NCBI RefSeq assembly: GCF_001938565.1
Contig: NZ_MSYM01000020.1
Span: 124,001 to 188,000, forward strand
Source: Rhodoferax antarcticus ANT.BR
Lineage (GTDB): Bacteria; Pseudomonadota; Gammaproteobacteria; Burkholderiales; Burkholderiaceae_C
Reading direction: 5' to 3'
Length of the DNA stretch: 64,000 nt
The notes under the pieces: generated by a model
Seen by the model: the letters and a program-made list of their open reading frames with translations, nothing else
Database searches by the model: none
Told to the model about the DNA's origin: nothing
Translations under genes and position numbers: made by a program
Part shown: positions 24,414 to 32,077 of the stretch, in pieces
Layout of the letters: each line of letters opens with the position of its first letter
Position numbering within the stretch: position 1 is the first letter of the stretch

Positions 24414-25775
24414 ATGCAAAATATTGACAGTAATTGCGCATACAAGCCGTTTGAAATCTCTGATGAAGAGGATGTTGTTCACGTCATTCCAGTTTCCGGT
24501 GGCGCTGACTCGTCGGCGCTTGCGTTATATATGCACGATACGTTTCCTGATAGAAAGTTTATCCATTTTTTTTCGGACACCGGAGCTGAAGAATCTTCGA
24601 CCTATGAGTATCTTGATTTGATTGAGCAAAAAATAGGAGCAAAGATTGAAAGAATCAAACCTGAAAAGGACTTGTTTCAGTTAATTGATAGCTTTTCTGG
24701 TTACTTGCCTAGCAGTCAAAGTCGCTACTGCACTCGTATATTAAAACTGAACAGTTTTAGAGATTGGATGAAAAAGTACGAGAATCAAAATATGATTATG
24801 TATGTTGGCATCAGAGCTGATGAAGCCACACGAGTAGCATTTTCAGTTGAGGGCGTTGAAACTGTGATGCCATTCAAAGAAATGGGATGGGGAAGGGATA
24901 AAGTGTTTTCGTTTTTATCTCAACGTGCAGGTATTCCAAGCCAGTATCAAACTCGTACAAGATCAGGCTGTTCAATATGCCCATTCGTTCGTCGCCAAGA
25001 AACTGTGGGATTATTACAGAGAAAACCTGACGAGTTTAAACGGGGTATGGCTCTTGAAAAAGTAGAGAAATCTGATCTGGATCGACACACTATACCAGAT
25101 ACACTTTGGAAAGATGCAAAATTGGCTCCAAATTGGGTGAGTTTTCCTATACCCAAGGACGATATTCAAATGGCAGGCAATAGCTCTCACAAATCAGACT
25201 TGTTTGAATCGAGAGGCATTTTTGTGGCAGTTGAATTCTTTTACTCTGCATTTCCAGGCACCGATCCGTTTATTTGGCACCAGCGCTTTATTTCCTATTC
25301 ACCCAAACTGCATTCGATGAAGACACAGGTGGATGATCGGTATCAACATCTCTTGGCTACAGCAGAAGTGTATGAACTGAGCCCAGCAGAGATTCGCACT
25401 GACGCTCGGTTTGCTATTTACTACATCGAGGCCCCTGAAAGTAGTTTCGATCCCGATGGACCCAAGGCTAAGAGCTTCACTTGGCACAATGGCGAAAGCT
25501 ATGCACAGGTGCAGCACATTACTGAATGGGCCATGCGGACCTTGCATTTTGAAGGGCTAAGTCAAGATGCACGCAGGATTGTGAAATCCGAGTTGTCGGT
25601 TGAATATGAGTGGACCGAAGCCAGTAAGAAGGCTGTTGAGTTGGTATTGCGCCCAGGCAACATTCCAACCGGCAACGTGGTCGAGGGTATGTGGTATCAG
25701 CCCAATGAAGCAGTGAGGGTGCTGGATAAAGACGAAGCTGAAAAGCTGATGCCGTGTCCTATGTGCCACATTTGA
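24414..25775 (+). CDS. PP-loop ATP-pyrophosphatase (PAPS-reductase-like) enzyme
   Basis: 453 residues from ATG 24414, which has GGAG 6 bases upstream. VIPVSGGADSSALAL at about residue 30 is the PP-loop that activates substrates by adenylation, as in PAPS reductases, DndC and tRNA thiolases. Further motifs are SRYCTRILKL and SGCSICPFVRR, giving cysteines that could hold a metal cluster, plus CPMC at the extreme C-terminus. Phage and plasmid relatives are often linked to DNA or tRNA modification. It stands alone, opposite to its neighbours, between terminators. Substrate unknown. Confidence 0.8.
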   Translation: MQNIDSNCAYKPFEISDEEDVVHVIPVSGGADSSALALYMHDTFPDRKFIHFFSDTGAEESSTYEYLDLIEQKIGAKIERIKPEKDLFQLIDSFSGYLPSSQSRYCTRILKLNSFRDWMKKYENQNMIMYVGIRADEATRVAFSVEGVETVMPFKEMGWGRDKVFSFLSQRAGIPSQYQTRTRSGCSICPFVRRQETVGLLQRKPDEFKRGMALEKVEKSDLDRHTIPDTLWKDAKLAPNWVSFPIPKDDIQMAGNSSHKSDLFESRGIFVAVEFFYSAFPGTDPFIWHQRFISYSPKLHSMKTQVDDRYQHLLATAEVYELSPAEIRTDARFAIYYIEAPESSFDPDGPKAKSFTWHNGESYAQVQHITEWAMRTLHFEGLSQDARRIVKSELSVEYEWTEASKKAVELVLRPGNIPTGNVVEGMWYQPNEAVRVLDKDEAEKLMPCPMCHI

Positions 25776-25781
25776 ATATGC

Positions 25782-25799
25782 GAGGCTTCGGCCTTTTTG
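25782..25799 (+). terminator. Rho-independent terminator of the PP-loop gene
   Basis: AGGC-TTCG-GCCT stem directly followed by TTTTT, 7 bases after the stop codon. Confidence 0.85.
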
Positions 25800-25808
25800 T
25801 CAATCCCT

Positions 25809-25841
25809 AAACCCGCCACTTAAATGTGCGCGGGTTTGTTT
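25809..25841 (+). terminator. Second terminator-like hairpin
   Basis: AAACCCGC / GCGGGTTT stem followed by GTTTTG; backs up the terminator at 25782. Confidence 0.6.
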
Positions 25842-25869
25842 TGCGCGTCTTTTTTTGCTCTGCAAAAGA

Positions 25870-25912
25870 AAAACGACCCTAACATCCATTGGATGAAAGA
25901 GCCGTTTAGGGT
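25870..25912 (-). terminator. Leftward terminator
   Basis: ACCCTAA / TTTAGGGT with flanking complementary bases and a T-rich exit (CGTTTTTC). It lies 7 bases past the stop of the gene at 25919. Confidence 0.65.
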
Positions 25913-25918
25913 TTGACA

Positions 25919-26545
25919 TTAGCCTGCGTTGGCAGACTCAATTTTGGTCGCATGGCGATCAAGAAACACACGGCAAGCAATCGCCTTATTCACAGCGGAA
26001 TCGCGGTCAGGCAAAGTTATGCAGAAATCTCGATTTCGACCGCGCAACTCACCTAAATGGGTCACACCGTCCAAGTCAAAGTAAATGCATTCGCAGTTCT
26101 TCTCAACAGCAACATCCAAGGGCGCATCCCGAACATTGGAAATCCGGTCTTTCAATTCATCGACTGAAGCGTGAGCTGCGTCGATCAACATCCCTACCAG
26201 CGCAAGTCCGGCATTCGGCTGCGGCCTGTCGTACAGATTTCCAGCGTATGAGTTGGCCACAACACGATCGACATTTACAGCAAACTCATTAGCCAAGTTA
26301 TGCGCCTGAATGAAACTTGCAAACTTCGGTATGAGAACTCCGTGTGGCTCCAAAATGTTGCGCCCTTCACTTTCGTAAACCGCGAACAAGGTACGGTTGT
26401 ACCCATCATCAGGCCCCAGGTAAGCAAACGCCGTCTTCTCTCCAATAGCAGTCATAAACGGCCTGGACGCAATGGCAGGCTCAGCAGAACCAACCCAGCC
26501 TCGCCGGATCAACGCACGAACAACATGGCGATCAAATGAACTCAT
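25919..26545 (-). CDS. Hypothetical protein, 208 residues
   Basis: Starts MSSFDRHVVRALIRRGWVGS at 26545; the ATG overlaps the stop of the small gene upstream (ATGA). Soluble, alpha/beta. Segment ECIYFDLDGVTHLGELRG has a DxDG that recalls a HAD motif I but without the rest of that family, so I do not assign it. Last gene of a three-gene operon with its own terminator. Confidence 0.7.
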   Translation of the reverse strand: MSSFDRHVVRALIRRGWVGSAEPAIASRPFMTAIGEKTAFAYLGPDDGYNRTLFAVYESEGRNILEPHGVLIPKFASFIQAHNLANEFAVNVDRVVANSYAGNLYDRPQPNAGLALVGMLIDAAHASVDELKDRISNVRDAPLDVAVEKNCECIYFDLDGVTHLGELRGRNRDFCITLPDRDSAVNKAIACRVFLDRHATKIESANAG

Positions 26546-26709
26546 AGCGCCTCCAGGATCGTTTTGCCAACATAAACACGACGGATCGCGCTTGGTGGGC
26601 AGCGTTCAGCGTCACACACAAGCTGCCGGGCAACCGATTCGCTTCTGGCAACCGTGCGGATCGACACATAGCCAGCATCATGCTTCAACCGTAAAGTGAA
26701 GTGTTTCAT
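26542..26709 (-). CDS. 55-residue hypothetical protein
   Basis: MKHFTLRLKHDAGYVSIRTV...VYVGKTILEAL. Beta-alpha-beta pattern with positive charge. Couples the genes on either side: 3 bases after 26713 and overlapping the next start. Function unknown. Confidence 0.6.
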   Translation of the reverse strand: MKHFTLRLKHDAGYVSIRTVARSESVARQLVCDAERCPPSAIRRVYVGKTILEAL

Positions 26710-26712
26710 GAT

Positions 26713-27414
26713 TTACACCTTGATGACGCGATGGCCATCATCGAGAACACCAGCGATGTCTCCTTTGTGATCAAGCGAGTCAATCGAACCAAACTCAAGT
26801 GCCGAATAGGATTCTCCAACACCTGAAACATAGATCGTCACATCGTCATCTTGACGTTCTGGTGGCATGTAAGCAATCAACTCGGCCAGACCTTTGTAAG
26901 TCAATTTCGAGTCCGAACGGCTGACACCCGCACCGACTTGCTCCGTCGTTGGCGTTGAAAAAAGCTCATCCTGGTCAGGCAAAGAATCCAAGTGACGATG
27001 AACGGCGTTCAAATCATCGATTGCATTTGTTACCCGATTGATCGCAACGGCAACACTTTCACAGTCTTCGTGGCTTGAAAGCTCGACCATCAAAAAACGC
27101 AAAAGGCCATCACCGCAAGAATCCAACAAACGCTTGAGTTCATCAGCGTTTGTTGCGGCAAGTAAATGCTCGAAATCACCCGCTCCATAAAATTCAAGCA
27201 AAGTCGCCTGAGCGCGGTTGATGATTGGTAAAATGCTTTTAGGAGCCGATTCAGTCAAACCGGCCTCAGAACGAATGATCTTGCGGGCATCTTCTGCACT
27301 CATTCGCTCACCACTCTTGGCGCTCACGTACTCACCCGTGTCATCATCAACCCACCAAGAATCGGGGGCTTCATTAGAGGGCGAACCGCCCCATTCATTT
27401 TGAGAATCACACAT
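26713..27414 (-). CDS. Hypothetical protein, 233 residues
   Basis: Start MCDSQNEWGGSPSNEAPDSW at 27414 is chosen because AGGAG lies 7 bases upstream; the ATG at 27420 would be too close. Acidic, with a WWVDDDTGEYVSAKSGERM segment near the start and long helices in the middle. First gene of its operon behind a class C leader. No family recognised. Confidence 0.7.
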   Translation of the reverse strand: MCDSQNEWGGSPSNEAPDSWWVDDDTGEYVSAKSGERMSAEDARKIIRSEAGLTESAPKSILPIINRAQATLLEFYGAGDFEHLLAATNADELKRLLDSCGDGLLRFLMVELSSHEDCESVAVAINRVTNAIDDLNAVHRHLDSLPDQDELFSTPTTEQVGAGVSRSDSKLTYKGLAELIAYMPPERQDDDVTIYVSGVGESYSALEFGSIDSLDHKGDIAGVLDDGHRVIKV

Positions 27415-27435
27415 TTGCATACTCCTAAGTTAAGG

Positions 27436-27472
27436 CCAGCGGAATTGCTGAACACTTAACTTTGGAGATGCC
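27436..27472 (-). promoter_or_regulatory. Class C leader: GGCATCTCCAAA plus stem-loop
   Basis: Leftward core GGCATCTCCAA (27462-27472), then hairpin CAGC-AATTCC-GCTG (27436-27451), then AGGAG before the gene at 27414. Confidence 0.65.
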
Positions 27473-27554
27473 GGAGGCGACGAAACGTTTTTATTGGTCA
27501 GCAAAACCAATCAGGACCAACCCGAAAAACAGGATAGGCGAATTTGTCGTTAGC

Positions 27555-27853
27555 TTAGAACGTAGCTTGCGCAAAAATCAAGAGAAACATCACACCCGGC
27601 AGAAAGTAAGATTTTGCCGCAGCGTGCTGCTTGACAGTCTGTCGGTTTAAGCCAAAGGCCGCGAATACAGGGGTTCCAAACTTGATCTTGCCGACCGGGA
27701 CCAACCCAAGTTGCGCCGACACCCCTTCCGTCGCCTCAACCAACGCCTCTATGCGGCTTCAGGCGCGGAAAGCTCACCAATGGTGCGTGCTGGCCGCGTA
27801 AAGGGTAAGCCTTGATGGTCCAACACTTCAATAAAGGGGCGACGTGGTTGCAT
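27555..27853 (-). pseudogene. Frameshifted hypothetical gene
   Basis: An ATG frame at 27853 (MQPRRPFIEVLDHQGLPFTR) ends at a TAG after 34 residues. The adjacent frame continues as EALVEATEGVSAQLGLVPVG to 27555. One missing base at GCCGCATAGAGG would join them into a protein of about 98 residues. The hydrophobic C-terminus (SYFLPGVMFLLIFAQATF) may be read-through past the true end. No ribosome-binding site. Unknown function. Confidence 0.4.
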
Positions 27854-27871
27854 TTTTTTAGTCAGATTCAA

Positions 27872-28147
27872 TTAAATCAGTGTTTTAGAAATTTTGACAA
27901 AACCTTTGCAGCATCTTTTAAATGAAACGCTTGACCCGGCCTGAAGGCCGAGGTTTGCGCTCGTTATCTGATCAAACTCTTCTCGATCATCTTCTTCGCC
28001 ATCATCATCAGAATCGTCAGTTGCATCGGCAAAGTTCAAAATAATAGATTGGGCCTCTTCAATCGCGCTAAAAATTAATCCATAGGCAGACCCACCTCGG
28101 CATCCATCCAAAATGTCTGCCGCCCACGGTGCAGATTCACAAGACAT
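27872..28147 (-). CDS. Acidic hypothetical protein, start uncertain
   Basis: The frame encodes FADATDDSDDDGEEDDREEF, a highly acidic stretch, and ends FVKISKTLI. It overlaps the upstream gene by 73 bases if started at ATG 28147, and no better start is visible. The acidic core looks genuine; the first 25 residues may not be translated. Confidence 0.4.
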   Translation of the reverse strand: MSCESAPWAADILDGCRGGSAYGLIFSAIEEAQSIILNFADATDDSDDDGEEDDREEFDQITSANLGLQAGSSVSFKRCCKGFVKISKTLI

Positions 28148-28464
28148 CGGTCATACCATTCCCGTCCAACCGCGTTTACATCATTAGCATCTGTCACATA
28201 GCCGCGCTTGACAGCATTCGCCAAATGATACGAGTATGAGATTGTTGATCCAAAATATGCCGTCCCATCACCATGCTCAATCAACCCTTTTACGATAGCG
28301 GCAGACATGAGGCGTTCAGAAGCATTACCAAACTTTGCATCAATTGATTTGCTATCAAGCCATCTCTGTGCTGATGTCTTGCTATTGTGCGAAGTAGATT
28401 TCAAAAAACCGGCTACATCAGTTTCTACAACCCACTTGCGTCCAACTTTTTTGATTTCTGACAT
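28075..28464 (-). CDS. Hypothetical protein, 129 residues
   Basis: Starts MSEIKKVGRKWVVETDVAGF with AAAGGA before the ATG. The opening GRKWVVETDVAGFLKS and the STSHNSKTSAQRWLDSK segment resemble short DNA-binding or AT-hook-free linker proteins, but nothing specific is recognised. Distal gene of a leftward small-gene cluster. Confidence 0.65.
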   Translation of the reverse strand: MSEIKKVGRKWVVETDVAGFLKSTSHNSKTSAQRWLDSKSIDAKFGNASERLMSAAIVKGLIEHGDGTAYFGSTISYSYHLANAVKRGYVTDANDVNAVGREWYDRCLVNLHRGRQTFWMDAEVGLPMD

Positions 28465-28497
28465 GGTTTCCTTTAGTACGTTGAAAATCCGTTGCGA

Positions 28498-28638
28498 TCA
28501 AGCAAATCGTGTCGATACTGATCTACATCTACAAATTCGCCAGTTGCACTTCTCAGCACCCATCGGCCACCCACCGGATTCCGGTTTGGGGTCATCAGGC
28601 ACTTGCACCAAAATCTCTTTACCAAGTTTTGCGATCAT
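28498..28638 (-). CDS. 46-residue hypothetical protein
   Basis: MIAKLGKEILVQVPDDPKPE... with WPMGAEKCNWRICRCRS near the end (three cysteines). The start at 28638 follows the previous stop by 13 bases. Supported by operon position only. Confidence 0.45.
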   Translation of the reverse strand: MIAKLGKEILVQVPDDPKPESGGWPMGAEKCNWRICRCRSVSTRFA

Positions 28639-28651
28639 GTCTGTTTTTCTT

Positions 28652-28876
28652 TCAAAATCCCGCAAACTCGGGGATGTTGTCAAATTGGTCGCGCGTCAGG
28701 TAAATGTCAGACAGCTTGTAAACCTCGTCACTATCGCTCTGCATTGCCCTGGACTCGGCAGCCTCCATAATTGCGTAGGTTCCGTCAAACTCAACGCGCA
28801 CGAATCGCTCCTTTTGGCTCAAATTTTGTGCAGCTACATTCTTCGGTTTGCAGGACGCGTAATTTTTGGTTGCCAT
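28652..28876 (-). CDS. Hypothetical protein, 74 residues
   Basis: MATKNYASCKPKNVAAQNLS... Soluble, charged. It starts 3 bases after the preceding stop, so it is co-translated. Function unknown. Confidence 0.6.
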   Translation of the reverse strand: MATKNYASCKPKNVAAQNLSQKERFVRVEFDGTYAIMEAAESRAMQSDSDEVYKLSDIYLTRDQFDNIPEFAGF

Positions 28877-28879
28877 GAT

Positions 28880-29119
28880 TCAATCACTCCAATTATTTAA
28901 ATTCTCTACCGCCGCATCTTCCGGCAAATACAACATCCAATCAGCGTCAAAACCTGCGACTGGCGGCACGTCATTTTCCGGCCAAATATCCAATTCAGCA
29001 CAGGCAATTTCATCGGAGTCTTGAGTGGTTTCAAGCGCCGCCTTGGTGATGATCGCAGCCTTGAAGCGGCGAACCCATTCGTCGCGTGCGATACCGTGTG
29101 GTTGCAATTCGGTGATCAT
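28880..29119 (-). CDS. Hypothetical protein, 79 residues
   Basis: MITELQPHGIARDEWVRRFK..., with AAGGAA before the ATG. Acidic C-terminal half with WPENDVPPVAGFDADWMLYL. Member of the small-gene cluster 29.5-28.5 kb. Confidence 0.6.
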   Translation of the reverse strand: MITELQPHGIARDEWVRRFKAAIITKAALETTQDSDEIACAELDIWPENDVPPVAGFDADWMLYLPEDAAVENLNNWSD

Positions 29120-29130
29120 GATTTCCTTGG

Positions 29131-29472
29131 TCAGTTTTTTATATAGCCAAACGTCACCAAGGCACCGCCTTGGATTCTGTGGATACCGCTGCTTGCTACT
29201 CGGAGACCGGGCGGGCCAACTACCTGCATCACATCGCAGGTCTTACCGACTCGGGCAAACGGCCCTTGATCAAAGGCCGCATCAAGGCAGGCCAGAGTCT
29301 CCGCATCAATCCACTTTGTCTTCGGGTCGTTCACCAGCATCTCAGACATTCCCAATTCCCCGATGGCCAGCTTTGCAACACCGGTAGGCACATCAGTGAT
29401 GACTACTGGACGAACAAGTGGTTCGACGTAATTTGCATTGCGCGCTTTGGCAAAAGTATTTGTGATGTCCAT
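29131..29472 (-). CDS. Hypothetical protein, 113 residues
   Basis: Start MDITNTFAKARNANYVEPLV at 29472 chosen because AGGAG lies 8 bases upstream. Valine/glycine-rich beta pattern. First in its operon. Function unknown. Confidence 0.6.
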   Translation of the reverse strand: MDITNTFAKARNANYVEPLVRPVVITDVPTGVAKLAIGELGMSEMLVNDPKTKWIDAETLACLDAAFDQGPFARVGKTCDVMQVVGPPGLRVASSGIHRIQGGALVTFGYIKN

Positions 29473-29531
29473 TAGCATTTCTCCTAGTGGTCTGGTCAAC
29501 TTGAGCTATACAGTCTTTTGAACTTCAAGCT

Positions 29532-29547
29532 CCGGCCTTTAGGCCGG
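29532..29547 (-). terminator. GC hairpin at the end of a small gene
   Basis: Perfect CCGGCC-TAAA-GGCCGG hairpin directly after the stop codon of the 41-residue gene; no T-run, so it may be a stabiliser rather than a terminator. Confidence 0.45.
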
Positions 29548-29548
29548 G

Positions 29549-29674
29549 CTAGGTTAGACCTTCAAGGGTTGCCGCCTGCAAGACCTTATATTCTTTCAGT
29601 AACGCAACAATTTCGTCTTCAGAAATCACTTCGTTTGCCACTAACTTGGCATAGTAAGAGTCAATATTAAGCAT
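29549..29674 (-). CDS. 41-residue acidic peptide
   Basis: MLNIDSYYAKLVANEVISED... Two short helices, low GC, ends at a TAG next to a GC hairpin. Located 15 bases after the preceding gene. No recognisable ribosome-binding site; coupled translation likely. Confidence 0.5.
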   Translation of the reverse strand: MLNIDSYYAKLVANEVISEDEIVALLKEYKVLQAATLEGLT

Positions 29675-29689
29675 GTTTTTCTTGCTCAG

Positions 29690-29917
29690 TTAATGAAGGA
29701 TTGCAGCACTGCGAACATGATGATGCTCATCAGAAATCAACGCCTTCTTAGCACCCTCATCGCAGATAGTCCAGAGTTCATCGGCAACTTGGAATCGACC
29801 ATGCCGCGTCAACGCCTGAATGTCCTGTACCGAAATGGAACCCTTTGCGGCCAAGCCCGCAACTTGTGCCTTTCGGTCGCTGTAAATCTTTTCAATTTCT
29901 GCAGGAGATGGGTGCAT
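29690..29917 (-). CDS. Hypothetical protein, 75 residues
   Basis: MHPSPAEIEKIYSDRKAQVA..., helical with histidines at the C-terminus. AAGGAAAACATC precedes the ATG. Its leader (GAAGAAGGAAAAC) is almost identical to that of the zinc-ribbon gene at 30898, and both have class A promoters. Confidence 0.65.
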   Translation of the reverse strand: MHPSPAEIEKIYSDRKAQVAGLAAKGSISVQDIQALTRHGRFQVADELWTICDEGAKKALISDEHHHVRSAAILH

Positions 29918-29956
29918 GATGTTTTCCTTCTTCGGTTTGTTTATTTACTTGCTCTT

Positions 29957-29985
29957 AGTATAGTACGCAATGCGTACCAATGCAA
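29957..29985 (-). promoter_or_regulatory. Class A promoter with GGTACGC/GCGTAC palindrome
   Basis: Leftward TTGCAT and TATACT with 17 bp spacing. The spacer is TGGTACGCATTGCGTAC, an operator-like palindrome. Nearly the same sequence stands at 30936-30964 and 49515-49543. Confidence 0.8.
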
Positions 29986-29992
29986 GCATTAT

Positions 29993-30202
29993 TCAACCTT
30001 CTTTTTTCTTTTCCGCAAGCAACATCTCAAACACCTTTTGCATCGGCCTTGGCATCGTGCGATAGTCCCCTGATCCCTCTGGCATCCGGTATGTTTTAAG
30101 CGCACGCGGGGCCACGCCCGCCATCTCTGCCAGCTCGTCCCACGTATTTGCGCCCAGGGCCGTTTTAGTGGCTTGCAAGTAGTCTTTTTGCCGGGTTGTC
30201 AA
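29993..30202 (-). CDS. Small helix-turn-helix protein, copy 1
   Basis: 69 residues from TTG at 30202, with AGGAG upstream; the TTG overlaps the previous stop. MTTRQKDYLQATKTALGANT is followed by WDELAEMAGVAPRALKTYRM, which reads as a helix-turn-helix, then PRPMQKVFEMLLAE. Plasmid/phage regulator-like. An almost identical copy lies 1 kb to the right (30968-31183). Confidence 0.65.
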   Translation of the reverse strand: MTTRQKDYLQATKTALGANTWDELAEMAGVAPRALKTYRMPEGSGDYRTMPRPMQKVFEMLLAEKKKEG

Positions 30203-30453
30203 AGCTTCTCCTGGTTGGTCGCTGCCACAGCCGCAATACCGCGCCGCTCGCAATGCGCTGCGACAACATCTTGGATCGCCCGCGAGTAGGCGACAGCATC
30301 CAAGGGAGTCACCCAACGTCCGTAGCCGTTGAAACCGATCCAAATCAAATCGTCATGGGGACGTGGTCCCACCGATGTCGCATCGACCACACTAAACCCA
30401 TCCAGGTCGAACTTTGTGTGCTGGGTATAGCCGTATTGGAGTTCAGTGGTCAT
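30199..30453 (-). CDS. Hypothetical protein, 84 residues
   Basis: MTTELQYGYTQHTKFDLDGF..., ending VAAHCERRGIAAVAATNQEK. Its ATG overlaps the stop of a 21-residue leader ORF. Its last 60 bases are duplicated at 31.2 kb, where they are out of frame. Function unknown. Confidence 0.6.
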   Translation of the reverse strand: MTTELQYGYTQHTKFDLDGFSVVDATSVGPRPHDDLIWIGFNGYGRWVTPLDAVAYSRAIQDVVAAHCERRGIAAVAATNQEKL

Positions 30454-30515
30454 GCTGCCGCCAGCATCGCCATGTTTAGTGCGGCGATGGCTGCGGCTTT
30501 TGCGGATTCAGACAT
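30450..30515 (-). CDS. 21-residue leader peptide
   Basis: MSESAKAAAIAALNMAMLAA, preceded by a good AAGGA ribosome-binding site and ending in a TGA that overlaps the next ATG. Its role may be to couple translation. Alanine-rich helix. Confidence 0.5.
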   Translation of the reverse strand: MSESAKAAAIAALNMAMLAAA

Positions 30516-30545
30516 TTGTTTTCCTTGGTAAATCTTGTTGGCGAC

Positions 30546-30776
30546 AAATAAAGTTCCATCGTAAAACGTCGCTAACTTATTGATTTATATAGACGCTTGC
30601 TTTTGATCGAAAATAAAAGGTTCTATCTTGAGTTGCTCAACTACCACCACATGCATCTCAAACGCACAAAATAAAGTCCTAACCTAGAACACTCACCGCA
30701 ATTTCATTTATGCGAAAACTAGTGGATCACCTAAACTTCAGGATAGAACTTTATTAGTTAGGATGGAACTTTATTT
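30546..30776. repeat. Five copies of an AATAAAGTTCYATCC motif in both orientations
   Basis: A 242-bp gap without a gene. The motif reads rightward at 30546-30560, 30611-30627 (variant) and 30668-30683, and in the opposite orientation at 30741-30755 and 30758-30776. The last copy overlaps the end of the zinc-ribbon gene. Looks like a multi-site operator or a small origin-like region; no promoter is obvious. Confidence 0.5.
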
Positions 30777-30898
30777 ATTGCTAACAAATCTGATGTTGTG
30801 ACAGGGACCATTTGCTGGTTGTCGCAGCAACGAGGCGCTATGTCGCGGGGTATCGTGTCTACCCAGCCGCAGATGCCGCATTTGAATGCTTTGTACAT
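30758..30898 (-). CDS. Small zinc-ribbon protein
   Basis: 46 residues: MYKAFKCGICGWVDTIPRDI then PRCCDNQQMVPV. CGIC plus CC form a rubredoxin-like metal site. The start at 30898 is set by AAGGAAAACG; the longer frame runs into the promoter. Class A promoter upstream. Confidence 0.65.
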   Translation of the reverse strand: MYKAFKCGICGWVDTIPRDIAPRCCDNQQMVPVTTSDLLAINKVPS

Positions 30899-30935
30899 CG
30901 TTTTCCTTCTTCGGTTTGTTTGTTTACTTGCCTTT

Positions 30936-30964
30936 ATTATAGTACGCAAAGCGTACCAATCCAA
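30936..30964 (-). promoter_or_regulatory. Class A promoter with GGTACGC/GCGTAC palindrome
   Basis: Leftward TTGGAT and TATAAT, 17 bp apart; spacer TGGTACGCTTTGCGTAC. Confidence 0.85.
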
Positions 30965-30967
30965 GAA

Positions 30968-31183
30968 CTATTTCACTTTATTTTTCTTGTGCTCTGCAAG
31001 CAACATCTCAAACACCTTTTGCATCGGCCTTGGCATCGTGCGATAGTCCCCTGATCCCTCTGGCATCCGGTATGTTTTAAGCGCACGCGGGGCCACGCCC
31101 GCCATCTCTGCCAGCTCGTCCCACGTATTTGCGCCCAGGGCCGTTTTAGTGGCTTGCAAGTAGTCTTTTTGCCGGGTTGTCAA
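30968..31183 (-). CDS. Small helix-turn-helix protein, copy 2
   Basis: 71 residues, identical to the gene at 29993-30202 for most of its length, with a different end (EHKKNKVK). TTG start at 31183 after AGGAG. Arises from a duplication of about 230 bp covering 30028-30256 and 30997-31238. Confidence 0.6.
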   Translation of the reverse strand: MTTRQKDYLQATKTALGANTWDELAEMAGVAPRALKTYRMPEGSGDYRTMPRPMQKVFEMLLAEHKKNKVK

Positions 31184-31373
31184 AGCTTCTCCTGGTTGGT
31201 CGCTGCCACAGCCGCAATACCGCGCCGCTCGCAATGCGTTTATTTGACCAGTACAAAGACCGCCGCTGGCCGCTATGAGCGACCTCCGGCCTAATCTCAC
31301 TCTCCAAGCGCACTTCCCCACCTTCTGCCAGGTAATCCCTAATCGTGATTGTTGCCAGCTCTGTTGTAGACAT
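31146..31373 (-). CDS. Chimeric hypothetical protein at a duplication junction
   Basis: MSTTELATITIRDYLAEGGE... to about SLYWSNK is original sequence. The remaining residues are read from the duplicated block in a different frame from copy 1, so the C-terminus is an accident of recombination. An alternative start lies at 31397. Confidence 0.45.
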   Translation of the reverse strand: MSTTELATITIRDYLAEGGEVRLESEIRPEVAHSGQRRSLYWSNKRIASGAVLRLWQRPTRRSFDNPAKRLLASH

Positions 31374-31403
31374 GGCCGCGCCAACCATCACCATCAAGGA
31401 AAG

Positions 31404-31625
31404 TTAAATCCGCTGCAGCACGTAGTCGCTATGTTGACCGGTGGCAAGCAAAAACACCGTCCACATGGCCAACGGCATGGGTCGATGCCCTCGCTCCCAA
31501 TAGTTCCAGGTCTGGAAACTGTTCGCGCCAACCAAGTTCGCAGCCTCCAGTTGACTCAAGCTAGTCAGTCGGCGCGCGGCCTTGATCTCTTTTCCAGTGG
31601 GCGATGGTTGCAGTAGCTCAATCAC
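31404..31625 (-). CDS. Cro-like helix-turn-helix protein
   Basis: 73 residues, GTG start. GKEIKAARRLTSLSQLEAAN and LVGANSFQTWNYWERGHRPM form a helix-turn-helix like that at 12580-12804; both end with a short helix after the WE(R/T)G motif. Probably a regulator of this operon. Confidence 0.7.
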   Translation of the reverse strand: MIELLQPSPTGKEIKAARRLTSLSQLEAANLVGANSFQTWNYWERGHRPMPLAMWTVFLLATGQHSDYVLQRI

Positions 31626-31626
31626 G

Positions 31627-32070
31627 CTAGCGCTCTAACCACGTCCAGGCCACACAGCGTTCAAAGTCCCCAATCCACGCGGACGATCCGTGCTGCAGCG
31701 CAAATGATGGGCGCAGTGCAACAGCGCACCAAGGCGTGCCAGGCGCAGTCAGCCCAGCGCGTGAGCCATATTGAGCACACATCCACGCCCACAACTCGCC
31801 AGATTGCCTTGACCGTTTTGCAACAGCAAAAGAGACTAACGGGCCGCTCTCAAGCTGCCCTACGTGGCACACAAGGCCGCCGTGCATCAAGCTTGCCGAC
31901 ATGACATACCCGTCACGCGCACCAAGGGTGCCGGGTAGCGGGTAGTCGTCTTTATGCGCCAGGGCAGCATCAAGCCACGGGCTCAGGGTCTTGATTGTCT
32001 CGTCGGTCACATCGGCGCGGCTGGTGCGTGCCGTGTGACCTGTACTCAGGGTTACGTGGTTGATGTACAT
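31627..32070 (-). CDS. Hypothetical protein, 147 residues
   Basis: MYINHVTLSTGHTARTSRAD... at 32070 (7 bases after the previous stop); an ATG at 32091 inside the upstream gene is the alternative. Segment MHGGLVCHVGQLESGPLVSF and C-terminal tryptophans. Similar in style to phage accessory proteins; unknown. Confidence 0.6.
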   Translation of the reverse strand: MYINHVTLSTGHTARTSRADVTDETIKTLSPWLDAALAHKDDYPLPGTLGARDGYVMSASLMHGGLVCHVGQLESGPLVSFAVAKRSRQSGELWAWMCAQYGSRAGLTAPGTPWCAVALRPSFALQHGSSAWIGDFERCVAWTWLER

Positions 32071-32077
32071 AAGTAAA

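Noticed and set aside
25919..26545. HAD-type phosphatase
   Set aside because: Only a single DxDG string; the other HAD motifs are missing.
27462..27650. Rightward ORF of 62 residues
   Set aside because: Starts within the class C leader of the opposite strand and runs into a frameshifted gene; composition not convincing.
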